From Roseiarcus sp963816065 (GTDB lineage: Bacteria > Pseudomonadota > Alphaproteobacteria > Rhizobiales > Beijerinckiaceae), in contig CAWFJG010000030.1 in assembly GCA_963816065.1 (NCBI GenBank), positions 496,001 to 560,000 on the forward strand: a stretch of DNA of 64,000 nucleotides, given 5' to 3'. Made by a program: the position numbers and the translations under genes. The notes below the pieces were generated by a model that did no database searches, was not told where the DNA came from, and saw only the letters and a program-made list of their open reading frames with translations. Below, one piece after another: positions 37,814 to 47,922 of the stretch; positions within the stretch are counted from its first letter, which is position 1, and every line of letters starts with the position of its first letter.

Positions 37814-39827
37814 TCAGATTTGGCCGTCCAGAAGTTGTATCAGCGCGGCGGGCGTGTCCACCGGGAGGCTGCAGGTGCGGCCACGGCAGAGCCTGGCGAC
37901 TGGCGCCGAAGCCTGCGGCAAATCGTTGCGGGGCGGCCCCTCGGACCAAAGGCGCCGGTCTAGCCGCAATGTGGTCAGGCCCGGATCGGAGGCGCGGAGG
38001 GCGACCGCGGCGAGACCGGCCGCCTCCGAATCGCCGAGCGGTCCCTCGATCACGATGCAACCGCCGCGCTCCAGCATGTCAGCGGCGAGGAGCAGAAGAG
38101 GACTGCCCCCTAGACCTTCCGAAGCGCCGGCAAATGCGCGAATCAGGGCGTCCGCGCTGTCCTGCCAGTACGGGTCCGCTGTCAGATGCCACAACCGGGC
38201 GAGGACGTCGGCGAGGAGACTCGCGCCAGAAGGAACCGCTCCGTCATGGGCGTGCCTGGGGCGGGCGCCGGGAACGTCGGCGGCATCGCCGGCTGTCAGG
38301 TAGACGCCGCCCTCGCCGTCGCCAAACAGGCCGAGCGCCTCGGTCGCGAGCCGCCGGGCCGCTTCGAGATCGCGCGGATCGCCGCTCGCCTCGAAAAGCG
38401 CGACCGCCGCCCGGGCCGTCGCGGCGTAATCGTCGAGCATTCCCCGCGCTCCCGACCGCCCATCTCGCCAGGCGTGCAGGAGCCGTCCATCCGGATCCCG
38501 CAGGGTCGTCATGATGAAGTCGAAGGCGGAGCGGGCCGTCGCCATCCATTCGGACTCGTCGAAAACCGCGCTCGCCCGGACCAGCGCCGCAATCGCAAGG
38601 CCGTTCCAGTCCGCCAGAACCTTGTCGTCGCGTCCGGGCCGGGCGCGAGCCTCACGCAGCGCGAAAAGTCTCGCGCGGGCAGCGGCGAGATCGGCCTCCG
38701 CTGCGGGAGAGCCCCTCGGCGCGATCCGGCGGAGCACCGTACGGCCCTCCCAGTTGCCGCCCGGCGTCACGTCGTAGGCGGCCTTGAAGGCGGTTGCAGC
38801 GGGGCCGAGCGCGGCGTCGACCTCGTCCTCCGTCCAGATGTAGAAGGCGCCTTCCTCGCCGTCCTGATCCGCGTCGAGCGAGGCGGCGAAGGCTCCGCCG
38901 ACCCGCATCTCGCGCATCAGCCAGCCGACCGTCTCGCGCGCACGCTCCGCGAACGTAGGATCGGGCGCTCGAGCGTGCACGTAAGACAGGAGTTCGAGGA
39001 TCTGCGCGTTGTCGTACAGCATCTTCTCGAAATGCGGCACGAGCCACACGGCGTCGGTAGAGTAGCGGGCGTAGCCGCCGCCCAGATGATCATAAATTCC
39101 GCCGGCGTTCATTGCCTCGAGCAGCGCGCGAACCGCCTCGCCGAACTTCGGGTCGCCCCGACGGAACATCTCATTCCAGAAGAAGCGAAAGATCGGCGCG
39201 TTGGGAAATTTCGGCGCCCGTCCGATCCCGCCGTGCTCCGGATCGACGGCGCGGATCAAGGCGTCGCCGACCCGGGTCAGGTCGGCCGGCGTCAGCGCGC
39301 CGCCCGGGGCGGGCGCGGACAATTCGGCCAGATGGGCGGCGAGCGCGGCGGCGTTCTTCGCCAGTTCGTCGCGGCGGTTGCGCCAGGCGTTGGCGACCCC
39401 TTCGACAATCTGCCCGAACGAGGGGCGTCCCCAGCGCGGCGCGGGCGGCCAGTAGGTGCCGCCGTACATCGGCCGCCCATCGGGATCGAGGAACATGGTC
39501 AGCGGCCAGCCGCCCTGTTCGCCCATCGCGTGCAGGGCGCGTCATGTAGATGTGGTCGATGTCGGGGCGCTCTTCGCGATCGACCTTCACGTTGACGAAC
39601 AAGGCGTTCATCCGATTGGCTGTTTCGACCTTCTCAAACAATTCGTGCGCCATCACGTGGCACCAATGGCAAGCGGCGTAGCCGATCGACAGCAGGATCG
39701 GGCAATCGCGCCGTTTCGCCTCGGCGAAGGCCTCCGGTCCCCATTGGCGCCAGTGGACCGGGTTGTCGGAATGCTGCAGCAAGTAAGGAGAGGTTGCGTC
39801 GCCGAGGAGGTTGCGGTCGTTGTCCAT
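37814..39827 (-). CDS. YyaL-type thioredoxin-domain protein (DUF255), one frameshift
   Basis: About 670 residues. The N-terminal DUF255 thioredoxin-like domain shows NPVHWRQWGPEAF, then the CxxC site in CHWCHVMAHELF and VKVDREERPDIDHIYM. An (alpha/alpha)6-barrel, glycosidase-like part follows (GGIYDHLGGGYARYSTD, PHFEKMLYDNAQ, DEDEVDA). Family members are poorly characterised, with a proposed role linked to spermatogenesis in animals and unknown in bacteria. One extra base near 39540 separates the halves; corrected it reads YMT-ALHAMGEQGGWPLTMFL. Confidence 0.88.
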
Positions 39828-39931
39828 CGCGAGCCTCGCTCTATGCAAAGGCGGGGTCGCTGACCCCGCTGAAAATCGCCGCGGCTTGTAACGCGGTCGC
39901 TGACCGGGTCGGCCGCGATCACCGATCCCGG

Positions 39932-40894
39932 CTACAGGAGCGCCGCCGTCAGCATAGCCTTGAATTTGGTCGAGTCGAAGGTCCACAGCACGTCTGCGCC
40001 ATCGCTCTCGCCGGCCGCGGCGCCCCAGACGTCGGCATTGATCGGGTCGGAATTGACGCCGAGCCGGTCGACCAGCGTCATGCCGCGGGTCAGCTCGCTC
40101 TGCGTCTCGATCGCTATTCGATGGCGCGACCACGTCAAGCCCACGGAGCGGTCGAGCGCGACGGCCATCGCGGTCGGGTCGGCAAGCGACAGCCCCGTCT
40201 CGCCGGTCTGGACATGATAGGCCTCGCGGGCGCGGCTGTTGGATCGAACCGCAAAGCGCGCCTTCGCCGTGCCGAGCGCATCGATTGCCGCGACCTCGGC
40301 GTCGGTCAGCACGGAGGCCCCGCGCGACACGTGCCAGCCGACCATCTCGATCGGCAATCGGGAGCGGAACACGGCGCGCGCCGCTTCGGGATCGACCCAG
40401 ATGTTGTATTCGGCCGCCGGCGTGACGTTGCCCTCGCAGCAGGGCGCGCCGCCCATCACCACGCATCGGCCAACGCGGCCGGCAAGCGAAGGATCGCAGG
40501 CGAGGGCGAGGGCGATATTGGTCAGTGGCCCGAGCGTCACCAGCGTCAGGCCCGGATGTTCTCGGGCGAGGCGCAGGATGGCGTCGACGGCGTGCTCGGA
40601 CTCCGCCGTGCGCTTCGGGTCAGGATAGCCGTGGTCGCCGAGCCCGTCGGCCCCATGAAACCAGTGCGCGTCGCGCAGGGTCCGAACCAGCGGCGCCCCG
40701 GCGCCTTTGTAGACGGGCGCGTCCGACCCGCAGACTTCGACGGTGAAGAGCGCGTTGCGGGTCGCCGGATCGAGCGCGACATTGCCGGCGACCGTCGTTA
40801 AGCCCAGCACCCGCACATCGGGCGCCGCGAGCGCCATGATGATGGCGACGGCGTCGTCGGAGGCGGTGTCGGTGTCGATCAGGAAGTCGCGCAT
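39932..40894 (-). CDS. Nucleoside hydrolase (IUNH family)
   Basis: A 320-residue enzyme that cleaves the N-glycosidic bond of ribonucleosides for salvage. The calcium-binding signature DTDTASDDAVAI lies at residues 7-18. The later NIALAL and AAEYNIWVDPEAARAV blocks and a C-terminal Asp in NADVWG complete the site. The active-site His is probably in GWHVSRG. It lies five bases after the PLP-enzyme gene on the same strand, so co-transcription is likely. Confidence 0.9.
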   Translation of the reverse strand: MRDFLIDTDTASDDAVAIIMALAAPDVRVLGLTTVAGNVALDPATRNALFTVEVCGSDAPVYKGAGAPLVRTLRDAHWFHGADGLGDHGYPDPKRTAESEHAVDAILRLAREHPGLTLVTLGPLTNIALALACDPSLAGRVGRCVVMGGAPCCEGNVTPAAEYNIWVDPEAARAVFRSRLPIEMVGWHVSRGASVLTDAEVAAIDALGTAKARFAVRSNSRAREAYHVQTGETGLSLADPTAMAVALDRSVGLTWSRHRIAIETQSELTRGMTLVDRLGVNSDPINADVWGAAAGESDGADVLWTFDSTKFKAMLTAALL

Positions 40895-40899
40895 CGGCC

Positions 40900-42089
40900 T
40901 TACGCCGTCGCTCGCAGCCGCGCGAAGCCGCGCTCGAGGTCCGCCTTCAGATCCTCGGCGTCCTCGAGGCCGATCGAGAAGCGCAACGCCGGGCCGCCGG
41001 GCGCCCATGTCGTCGCGGTGCGATAGGTCGAGCAGTCGAACGGAATGACGAGGCTTTCGTAGCCGCCCCAGGAATAGCCGAGGCCGAACAGTTCGCAGCC
41101 CGTCGAGGAACGCGGCGACCGCCGCCTCCGAGACGGGCTTCAGGATGACGCTGAAGAGGCCCGACGAGCCCAGGAAATCGCGCTTCCAGATGGCGTGGCC
41201 AGGGTCGTCCGGCAGGGCGGGATGCAGCACGCGCAGCACTTCCGGGCGCTCGCTGAGCCAGCGCGCCATCGCGAGTCCCTGCCGCTCCGCCTCGCGCAGC
41301 CGCAGCTCCATCGTCCGCAGCCCGCGCAGCGCGAGAAAGACGTCCTCCGGGCCGGCCGGGATCGCCATCTGGCCCGCGGTGTGGCGGAGCCGCGGAAACC
41401 ATTCCGCGTTGGCGGAGACAAGGCCGAGCAGAAGGTCGGAGTGGCCAGAGAGATACTTCGTCCCGGCCTCGATCGCGATGTCGACGCCGTGGGCATGCGG
41501 CGGGAAAAACAGCGGCGTCGCCCAGGTGTTGTCCATCAGGACGCAGAGCGCCGCGGGCGTGCGCGACCTCGGCGATCGCCGGCACGTCCTGGATCTCGAA
41601 GCTCTGCGAGCCCGGCGATTCGGTCAGCACAGCCTTGGTGTTCGGCCGGATCAGCGCCTCGACGCCGGCGCCCGCGCAAGGGTCGTAAAAGGTCGTCTCG
41701 ACCCCCATGCGCTTTAGAACTCCGTTGGCGAAGGCGCGCGCGGGCCCATAGGCCGAGTCGGTCATCAGCAGGTGGTCGCCGGCCGAAACCGCCGTCATGA
41801 GCCCGACGACGATGGCCGCAAGGCCGGACGGGACGAGCTCCGTCCCCGCCGCGCCGGAAATGTCGGTCCAGGCCGAGCAGAGAGCGTCGGTCGTCGGCGT
41901 GCCGTGGGTGCCATAGGTGTAGCGCTGCTCGCGGCTCTTCAGCGTCGCCGTGTCGGGATAGAGTACGGTCGAGCCGCGGAACGGCGGCACATTGACGAAC
42001 CCCTGCGACTGGCCGTTGTCACGCCCGAGATGGACGAGCCGCGTACGGCTTTTCAGGGACGCGCGGGTTTCGTCGGCGAGCTTGGTCAT
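40900..42089 (-). CDS. Cystathionine beta-lyase-like PLP enzyme, two frameshifts
   Basis: A Cys/Met-metabolism PLP enzyme, about 395 residues after correction. Visible are the entry region VPPFRGSTVLYP, the Tyr-containing YTYGTHGTPTTDAL, the cofactor Asp in LMDNTWATPLF and the Schiff-base Lys in EAGTKYLSGHSDLLLG. It best matches cystathionine beta-lyases (MetC type) that release homocysteine. Two +1 shifts occur, near 41563 and at 41095; removing one base at each joins HAR-ALCVLMDNTW and FLDGL-ELFGLGYSWGG. The last part has no start codon and is reached only through these corrections. Confidence 0.85.
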
Positions 42090-42154
42090 CGCCTTTGGCT
42101 AGACCACGGCCGCCGCCAACGCAATTCGCCGTGTCCCCATGGTGTCCACTCCGA

Positions 42155-42364
42155 TCAGGCGGCGCGTTCGGTCCGGTATGGCCGGACCGGGAGATCGGCG
42201 GGGATCTTCCACGCGCCGCTGATCTTGTGGATCATGTCGACGGCGAGCGCGCGACGTCTGGCAAGAACCTCGGACGCACGCGAGCGCGATCCCAGGAGTT
42301 CGGCGAGTTCGGCCTGCGTGCGCCCAAAGTCTTCGACGGCCGCTGACAGGTTGGAGGCGGCCAT
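42155..42364 (-). CDS. HigA-like XRE antitoxin C-terminal fragment
   Basis: Sixty-nine residues hold one helix-turn-helix (RTQAELAELLGSRSRASEVL) and the tail MIHKISGAWKIPADLPVRPY typical of HigA-type antitoxins. Full HigA proteins of this type have about 60 more N-terminal residues, which are not found in frame upstream, and no HigB toxin gene is adjacent. It is either a shortened stand-alone regulator or a relic. Confidence 0.5.
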   Translation of the reverse strand: MAASNLSAAVEDFGRTQAELAELLGSRSRASEVLARRRALAVDMIHKISGAWKIPADLPVRPYRTERAA

Positions 42365-42437
42365 CGGATTGTCGTACAGAGCCTGCGGATAGCCGGCGCA
42401 GGAGAAGCGCTGCGGGTCGGTTGGAAGCGAGGATGGG

Positions 42438-43217
42438 ATGATGACTTCATTTCGCCGAGTCCTGGCGTGCGCAACCGCGCTTTTCTTTGGCAGCCCGCAG
42501 GCCTGGGCGGCGGACGAGACCGTGCAATTGCAAAACCCGCCGTCGGTCGCGAAGGAGGCGGCGGCGATGCCGCAAATCGCCAATCCGTCCGACGATGCGC
42601 AACGACGGATCAACGCCGAGTTGAAAGGTCTGGACGCGACCCTCAGCAAAGCAATCCGCGCCTGCAAGGCGCAAGGCGGCGGCCCTGGCGAGTGGACGCG
42701 CAACGTCAAGCCGACGATGCGCGGCCCCGGCTACCTCAGCTACGTCATAACCGACACGTCATACTGCGGAGGGGCATACCCGTCGGTCGGAACGATGGCG
42801 ATCGTCTACGATTTGCGTACGGGCGCCCCGGTGGATTGGACGCGGCTGCTGCCGGCCTCGCTGACCGGTCGGGTCGCGCTCGTACGGGGGATGGACGGAA
42901 CACGGATGGTGACACTGTCTTCTGCTCGGCTACTTTCCCTCTACCTCTCCGGATATGAGCGCGCGATCCGCCTGCCTGGAACTGACATAGCGGCGGAAGA
43001 TCTCGACACATGCAAGGAGGCAGTGAGGCAGTCGGTCGATCCCCCCGCAATGATGGCTTGGTTGGACGCCAAGTCGGGGGGTCTCGCAGTCCAATTCGAC
43101 CTACCGCACGCGGCGCAAGCCTGCGCCGTGCCGGTGGTGATTCCGGGCGCAATTCTTCGCGGCGACGGCGCAAACCCGGCTCTTGTCGAGGCAATCCAAG
43201 CGGCCCACGGGCAATAA
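42438..43217 (+). CDS. Secreted protein of unknown function
   Basis: A 259-residue protein with a clear signal peptide (VLACATALFFGSPQAWA). A helical Gln/Asn-rich stretch is followed by the block YLSYVITDTSYCGGAYPSVG and MAIVYDLRTGAPVDWTRLL, which recalls the DUF3298/RsiV-like periplasmic fold. Four cysteines in the mature part suggest disulfides. It starts behind GAGG. Function not recognised. Confidence 0.65.
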   Translation: MMTSFRRVLACATALFFGSPQAWAADETVQLQNPPSVAKEAAAMPQIANPSDDAQRRINAELKGLDATLSKAIRACKAQGGGPGEWTRNVKPTMRGPGYLSYVITDTSYCGGAYPSVGTMAIVYDLRTGAPVDWTRLLPASLTGRVALVRGMDGTRMVTLSSARLLSLYLSGYERAIRLPGTDIAAEDLDTCKEAVRQSVDPPAMMAWLDAKSGGLAVQFDLPHAAQACAVPVVIPGAILRGDGANPALVEAIQAAHGQ

Positions 43218-43651
43218 GGCAAGAGCCGCCCGCCAAAGTACGACCTGCTCAAGATTAGTCTTCGAGGCGGAGAGGACGTCGAGCTGCGGCGACGGCGCGC
43301 CGGGAGGCCGGCAAGGAGTAGGCGGTGCAAGTCAACTCCGATGAAGGCATGGCGAACCGCAGGCGTCTTGTCCCCCTGGACGCGCCGTCGAACGATCGCC
43401 CTGAAAACCCCTTGCAAGGTCCTGAAAGGGTTGATCCCGCGCCCGGAAACCGGCAGCCGCCAAAGAGCCTGCGTGCGCTGGAGCGCCCGCGGTCGGCCCG
43501 GCTTGCCGAGGCCGATCTGCGCCAGGCGCCCGGACGTCCGGACAATTCCGACTACCGGCTCCGCGGCGGTCGAGTTGACTTTACGCCATCGCGCTTCCGA
43601 CAATGGCGAGGGATTTTCCGGCGTCGTCGACGCTGCTGACGGAGATTGGAC
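43218..43651. other. Intergenic region before the amino-acid binding protein
   Basis: About 430 bases hold no recognisable gene. A 104-codon open frame exists but has no family match or good start. The promoter of the following gene should lie here. Confidence 0.4.
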
Positions 43652-44665
43652 ATGCGCAACACATGGGCTTGGCTCGCTGCGGCGGCGTTCGGCTGTCTCG
43701 CGGCTTTGCCCGCAAGCGCCGGCACGCTCGATCAGGTCAAGGCGCGCGGCCAGCTCATCTGCGGCTCGAATACCGGCCTTGCGGGTTTCGGCCTGCCCGA
43801 CGATCAGGGGGTATGGAAGGGCCTCGACGTCGACGAATGCCGCGCGATCGCGGCGGCGATCTTCCAGGACCCGAATAAGGTCAAGTTCCTGCCGGTCAAC
43901 GCCAAGGACCGGCCGACCATCCTCGCCTCGGGCGAGGTCGACGTGCTGATCCGCAACACCACCTGGACGATGTCGCGCGAACTCGGCGGCATGTTCTTCA
44001 CAGGCGTCAATTTCTACGACGGTCAGGGCTTTATGGTGCACAAGACGCTCGGCGTCGATTCGGCGCTGAAGCTCGACGGCGCCTCGGTCTGCGTGCAGCA
44101 GGGCACGACGACCGAGCTCAACCTCGCCGACTATTTCCGCGCCAACAACATGAAGCTCGAGGCGGTGGTGTTCGCCACCGACGAGGAGGCGACCAAGGCC
44201 TACGATTCGGGCCGCTGCGACGCCTATACGACCGACGCCTCCGGCCTTTATGCGGAGCGCCTCAAGATGTCGGCTCCAGACGACAACATCGTCCTGCCGG
44301 AGATCATCTCCAAGGAACCGCTCGGCCCTGCGGTGCGCAAGGACGACATCCCGTGGTTCGAGATCGTGCAGTGGACGCATTGGGCCCTCGTCACCGCCGA
44401 GGAGCTGGGGGTGACCAAGGCCAATGTCGACGAGATGCTGAAATCGCCCAACCCCAACATCCGCCGCCTGCTCGGCGTCGAGGGCGATTTCGGCAAGTCC
44501 ATGGGTCTCGCCAACGACTGGGCCTATCAGATCATCAAGGCGGAAGGGAATTACGGCGAGATCTTCGAGCGCAACGTCGGCATGGGTTCGCCGATCAAGA
44601 TCAAGCGCGGCCTGAACGCGCTGTGGACCAAGGGCGGCCTGCAATATGCGCCCCCGATCCGGTGA
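43652..44665 (+). CDS. General L-amino-acid ABC transporter substrate-binding protein (AapJ-like)
   Basis: A 337-residue periplasmic binding protein. The signal peptide ends after ALPASA; the mature start is GTLDQVKARGQLICGSNTGLAGF. The family-3 solute-binding pattern continues with WKGLDVDECRAIAAAIF, NAKDRPTILASGEVDVL and GASVCVQQGTTTELN. AapJ proteins deliver many L-amino acids to an AapQMP transporter, but no permease or ATPase gene accompanies it. The ATG at 43652 is preferred over the in-frame TTG at 43646. Confidence 0.9.
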   Translation: MRNTWAWLAAAAFGCLAALPASAGTLDQVKARGQLICGSNTGLAGFGLPDDQGVWKGLDVDECRAIAAAIFQDPNKVKFLPVNAKDRPTILASGEVDVLIRNTTWTMSRELGGMFFTGVNFYDGQGFMVHKTLGVDSALKLDGASVCVQQGTTTELNLADYFRANNMKLEAVVFATDEEATKAYDSGRCDAYTTDASGLYAERLKMSAPDDNIVLPEIISKEPLGPAVRKDDIPWFEIVQWTHWALVTAEELGVTKANVDEMLKSPNPNIRRLLGVEGDFGKSMGLANDWAYQIIKAEGNYGEIFERNVGMGSPIKIKRGLNALWTKGGLQYAPPIR

Positions 44666-44738
44666 GGGCGGCCGAACCCGCGCGGAAAGTCGGCGCGATA
44701 CAACCCCAATGCGCCCGATCGGCGCCCGCGTTTCGCCC

Positions 44739-44811
44739 GCCTGCTCCGTGCCTGTTCTTGCCTGATAAGTGCCTGTTCGGCGCCTGTTTCGTGCCTGTTA
44801 ATTTGCCTGTT
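44739..44811 (+). repeat. Phased GCCTGTT repeat array 2 (7 units)
   Basis: Units start at 44739 (GCCTGCT), 44750, 44760 (GCCTGAT), 44771, 44782, 44793 and 44805, the others being exact GCCTGTT. The spacing is 11, 10, 11, 11, 11 and 12 bases. The spacer CGGC also occurs in array 1 at 21095. It lies downstream of the amino-acid binding protein and downstream of the convergent cyclase gene. Confidence 0.85.
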
Positions 44812-44891
44812 CCATGGCCACAACCAGCAGGTCGTAAGCACTGCAACCCGCTGACTTGGCAAGGATTTCTGGATCGGAGCGGCCGAACCGC

Positions 44892-44915
44892 AAAAAAAAC
44901 GCCCTGCTAGCGGGC
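44892..44915 (-). terminator. Terminator-like hairpin with T8 on the minus strand
   Basis: Read on the minus strand, GCCC-GCTAGCA-GGGC is followed by G and eight T's. It lies about 58 bases after the stop of the cyclase/ATPase gene and probably ends that operon. The stem is short. Confidence 0.5.
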
Positions 44916-44972
44916 CGCCCGAATCGTCCGCGGCGGCCCCGGAGCGCAAGGATTTTGGGCCGGACTGGCGCG

Positions 44973-47922
44973 CTAAAGCCGCGCCGCAAGCGCGCCGGCG
45001 TTGGCGGTGTCGAGCTGGCGCTGGAACAGGCGTTCGCCGTTCCGGGCCGAGCGGGCGGCCTGATCTGGCGCCTTCGGCGAGCGCCTCGTCGATCCGGCCG
45101 AGCGCGGTCAGCGCCTCCATCCGGAGCGCGCCGAACCAGGTCTGCCAGGTCTCGAAACCGGTGGCGCGCCATGCGTCGATCCCGCGATCGAGCTGAGCCA
45201 GCCCCGCCTCGACGGCGCCGTCCCGGATGTCCGCCCAGCCGAGCGCGATCTCGGCGAACCCGACGAACTCGGGAAATCCCATCTGCCTCGAATAGGGCAC
45301 GCAGCGGTTCGCCCAGTCCCGCGCCGTGGTCACATCGTCACGCAGCATGGCGACGATGAAATTGGCCAGCATGGCGAAGCCGACCGAATGCGGCTGCGCC
45401 AGCCGTTCCGCGAGCGCCGCCGCGTCGCGGGCGTGTTTCGCCCCTTCGTCGCCATCGCCTGTCGTCGTGCAGGCGATGCCCAGGTAGAACCGCCCGAACA
45501 CGCCGAAATCCATCAGGTAGTGGGGATAGAGCTGCGCGTCGCGCTCGGGGCGGTAAAGGCCGACCGTCTCGGTCAGCCTGTGACGGGCCACGACCGCGTC
45601 GCCGAGATGGAGGCGGATCATCGCGTTCATGTTGCCGGCGGCGAGCGTATGCTCGACCGACGGGTCGGCCGCGGCGATGGCGTCGAGCTCCTCGGCGAGC
45701 GGCAGCGCGGCGCTGAACTCGGCCCGGCCCCAGTGATTGAGCGCGAGCCCATAGGTGATGCGGAAGAGCGACGGCGTGTCGGGCAGGGCGCGGCAAGTGT
45801 CATAGGCCCGCTGTTGCACCGCGCCGAACTCCGGGCTGCCGGGGCCGCGCATCACCATATGGGCTGGGCCGAGCACCGCGAGCAGGCCGAGCTCGGCCCT
45901 CCGCCGCGCCTCGTCCTGCGGCTGGTCGGCCAGGGCGTCGAGGCCCGACTGCAGGAGCGCGGCGGCTTCCTGGGCGCTGCCCCGCCCGATCGCGGCGCCG
46001 CCGGCGCGCAGCCACCAGGGCGAGGCTTCGAGCGGCTTGCCGGCGGCCGTCAGATGCCGGGCCACCATTTCCGGCTCGCGCTCCCCCTCATCGGAGAATT
46101 GGGCCATCAGGCATTGGGCGACGCGCGCGTGCAGGTCGCGCTTCTCGCGGCCGAGGATCGAGGCGTAGGCCGCGTCCTGGATCAGCGCGTGCTTGAAGAG
46201 GAACGAACCGCTGCGCGGGGCCGGCTCGACGAGGCCGGATTGGAGCATCGCCTCGAGCGCCTTCTGCAGCGCCTCCTCGGGCTCGTCGACCACCGCCGCC
46301 AGAAGGGGAGCGGCGAACTCGCGCCCGATCACCGCGCCGACCTGCATGAACAGCCGGGCCGGACCGAGGTTGTCGAGGCGCGCGGTGAGAAGGTCGGACA
46401 GCGTCTCCGGCAGATCGACTCGCCGGGCGCGGTCCGGCGCGTCGAGCATCATGCGCGTCATCTCTTCGACGAACAGCGGGATGCCGTCGGTCCGCTTGAC
46501 GATCCGGTCGATGTCGCCATGCGAAAGGCCCGCGTCGAGACCGATCGCCTCGGCGAAGAGGGACGAATCCTCGGGGGTCAACCGATCGAGCCGCACATGC
46601 GTCACGTTCCCGCGCCCCGCCCAAGCCGGCCGTCCGCCCGGCCGCGTCGTGGCGATCAGCAGCAGTCGGGCGGCCTCTGCCGGCTCGACCATCTGCGAAA
46701 CGAGGTCGCTCGTGGTCGGATCGGCCCAGTGGAGGTCCTCGTAGACCACGACCAGCGGAGCGGACCGCGCCTCCGACAGCAACAGTTCCTTCAGCGTCGC
46801 GATCGTCCGCGCCCGCTGCTCCGGCGGCGGCATGAGCACAGGCGGGGCGTCCAGCGTGTCGATCGAAAGCAGGCTCGCCAGAAGGGCCAGGGCCCCCGGG
46901 TCGGATGGCGTCCTCGCCTCGACGTAGGCTCTCACCTTCGCGAGACGCTCGCCCCCATCGTCCGACGCGACCATGCCGCACTGTCGCTCAAGAAGGTCGA
47001 TGTGAGGGTGGAGCACGGTGTTGGACAGGGCCGCGTTGCATTGCAGCCCGAGCTGCTGGAAAGCGGCGCCGTTCGCGGTCTCGCCGAGCACATGGGCGAG
47101 GCGCGACTTGCCGATCCCCGCCTCGCCCTCGATCAGGATCGCGCGCGGCGATCCGCCGGCCGCCTCGCCGAACAGACGCTTCAGCAGGTCGCGCTCGGCA
47201 TAACGGTTGATCAGCGGCGCCCTATTCGTCTCAAGCCGCTGTTCGAAGCGGGTTCGGGCTTGCCGCAGGCCGACGACGGCGAAGGCCTCGATCGGCTCGG
47301 TGAACCCTCTCAGGCGCTGGGGCCCGAGCGCAAGGGTCTCGAACGCGCCGGAAACCAGCCGCTGGGTCGACTGGGCGACGACGATCCGCCCAGGCTCGGC
47401 GAGGTTCTGCAGACGCGAGGCGATGTTGAGCGCCGCGCCGGTAAACGCGTCTTCGATCCTGTCGGTCGCGGGATTGGCGTGGCTGACGACGACGCCGGTC
47501 GCGATGCCGATGCGGACCTGCAAAGGCCTCTCGGCGGTGGCGAGCCTGCCGACCGCCTCGATGATCGCCAACGCGGCGCGCACGGCGCGTTCCGCCGCGT
47601 CTTCGGCGCCAATCGGATAGCCGAAGCACACGACGACGCCGTCGCCCGCATGGAGCAGGACAAAGCCGCCAAGTCGCTCGGTCGCCGACCGAACCGCCAT
47701 TCGGTAGCCGTCGAGGATCTCGAGCGCATCTTCCGGATCGCGGCCGTCGAGAAGCTGCGTCGATCCCACCAGATCCGAAAACAGCACCGTCATATTGCGT
47801 CGCTCGCCGCTGGCGAGCCGAGACGTCGCCGATCCGGTTTCCGGCCTTCGAAGGCCGCAGGCGCTGCAGAACCTCGCGCCTTCGGAGTAGGGGGCGCCGC
47901 AGGAAGGGCAGGCCGCGCTCAA
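44973..47922 (-). CDS. Class III nucleotide cyclase with AAA ATPase and TPR regions, one frameshift
   Basis: About 982 residues. A zinc ribbon comes first (Cys5, 8, 19, 22). A class III adenylate/guanylate cyclase domain follows, about 40-210, with metal Asp in LFSDLVGSTQ and HAGDGVVVCFG. An STAND-like ATPase follows, with Walker A EGEAGIGKSR and Walker B VVYEDLHWADPT. The C-terminal half has TPR-like helices. It starts with TTG at 47922, overlapping the stop of the upstream gene. One extra base near 45071 breaks the C-terminus; corrected it ends ERLFQRQLDTANAGALAARL. It may make cAMP in response to a bound partner; the signal is unknown. Confidence 0.85.

Noticed and set aside
37707..38303. 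An ATG with a perfect AGGAGG upstream on the plus strand.
   Set aside because: The frame runs almost wholly antisense to the YyaL-type gene and shows no protein pattern; the Shine-Dalgarno match is probably chance.
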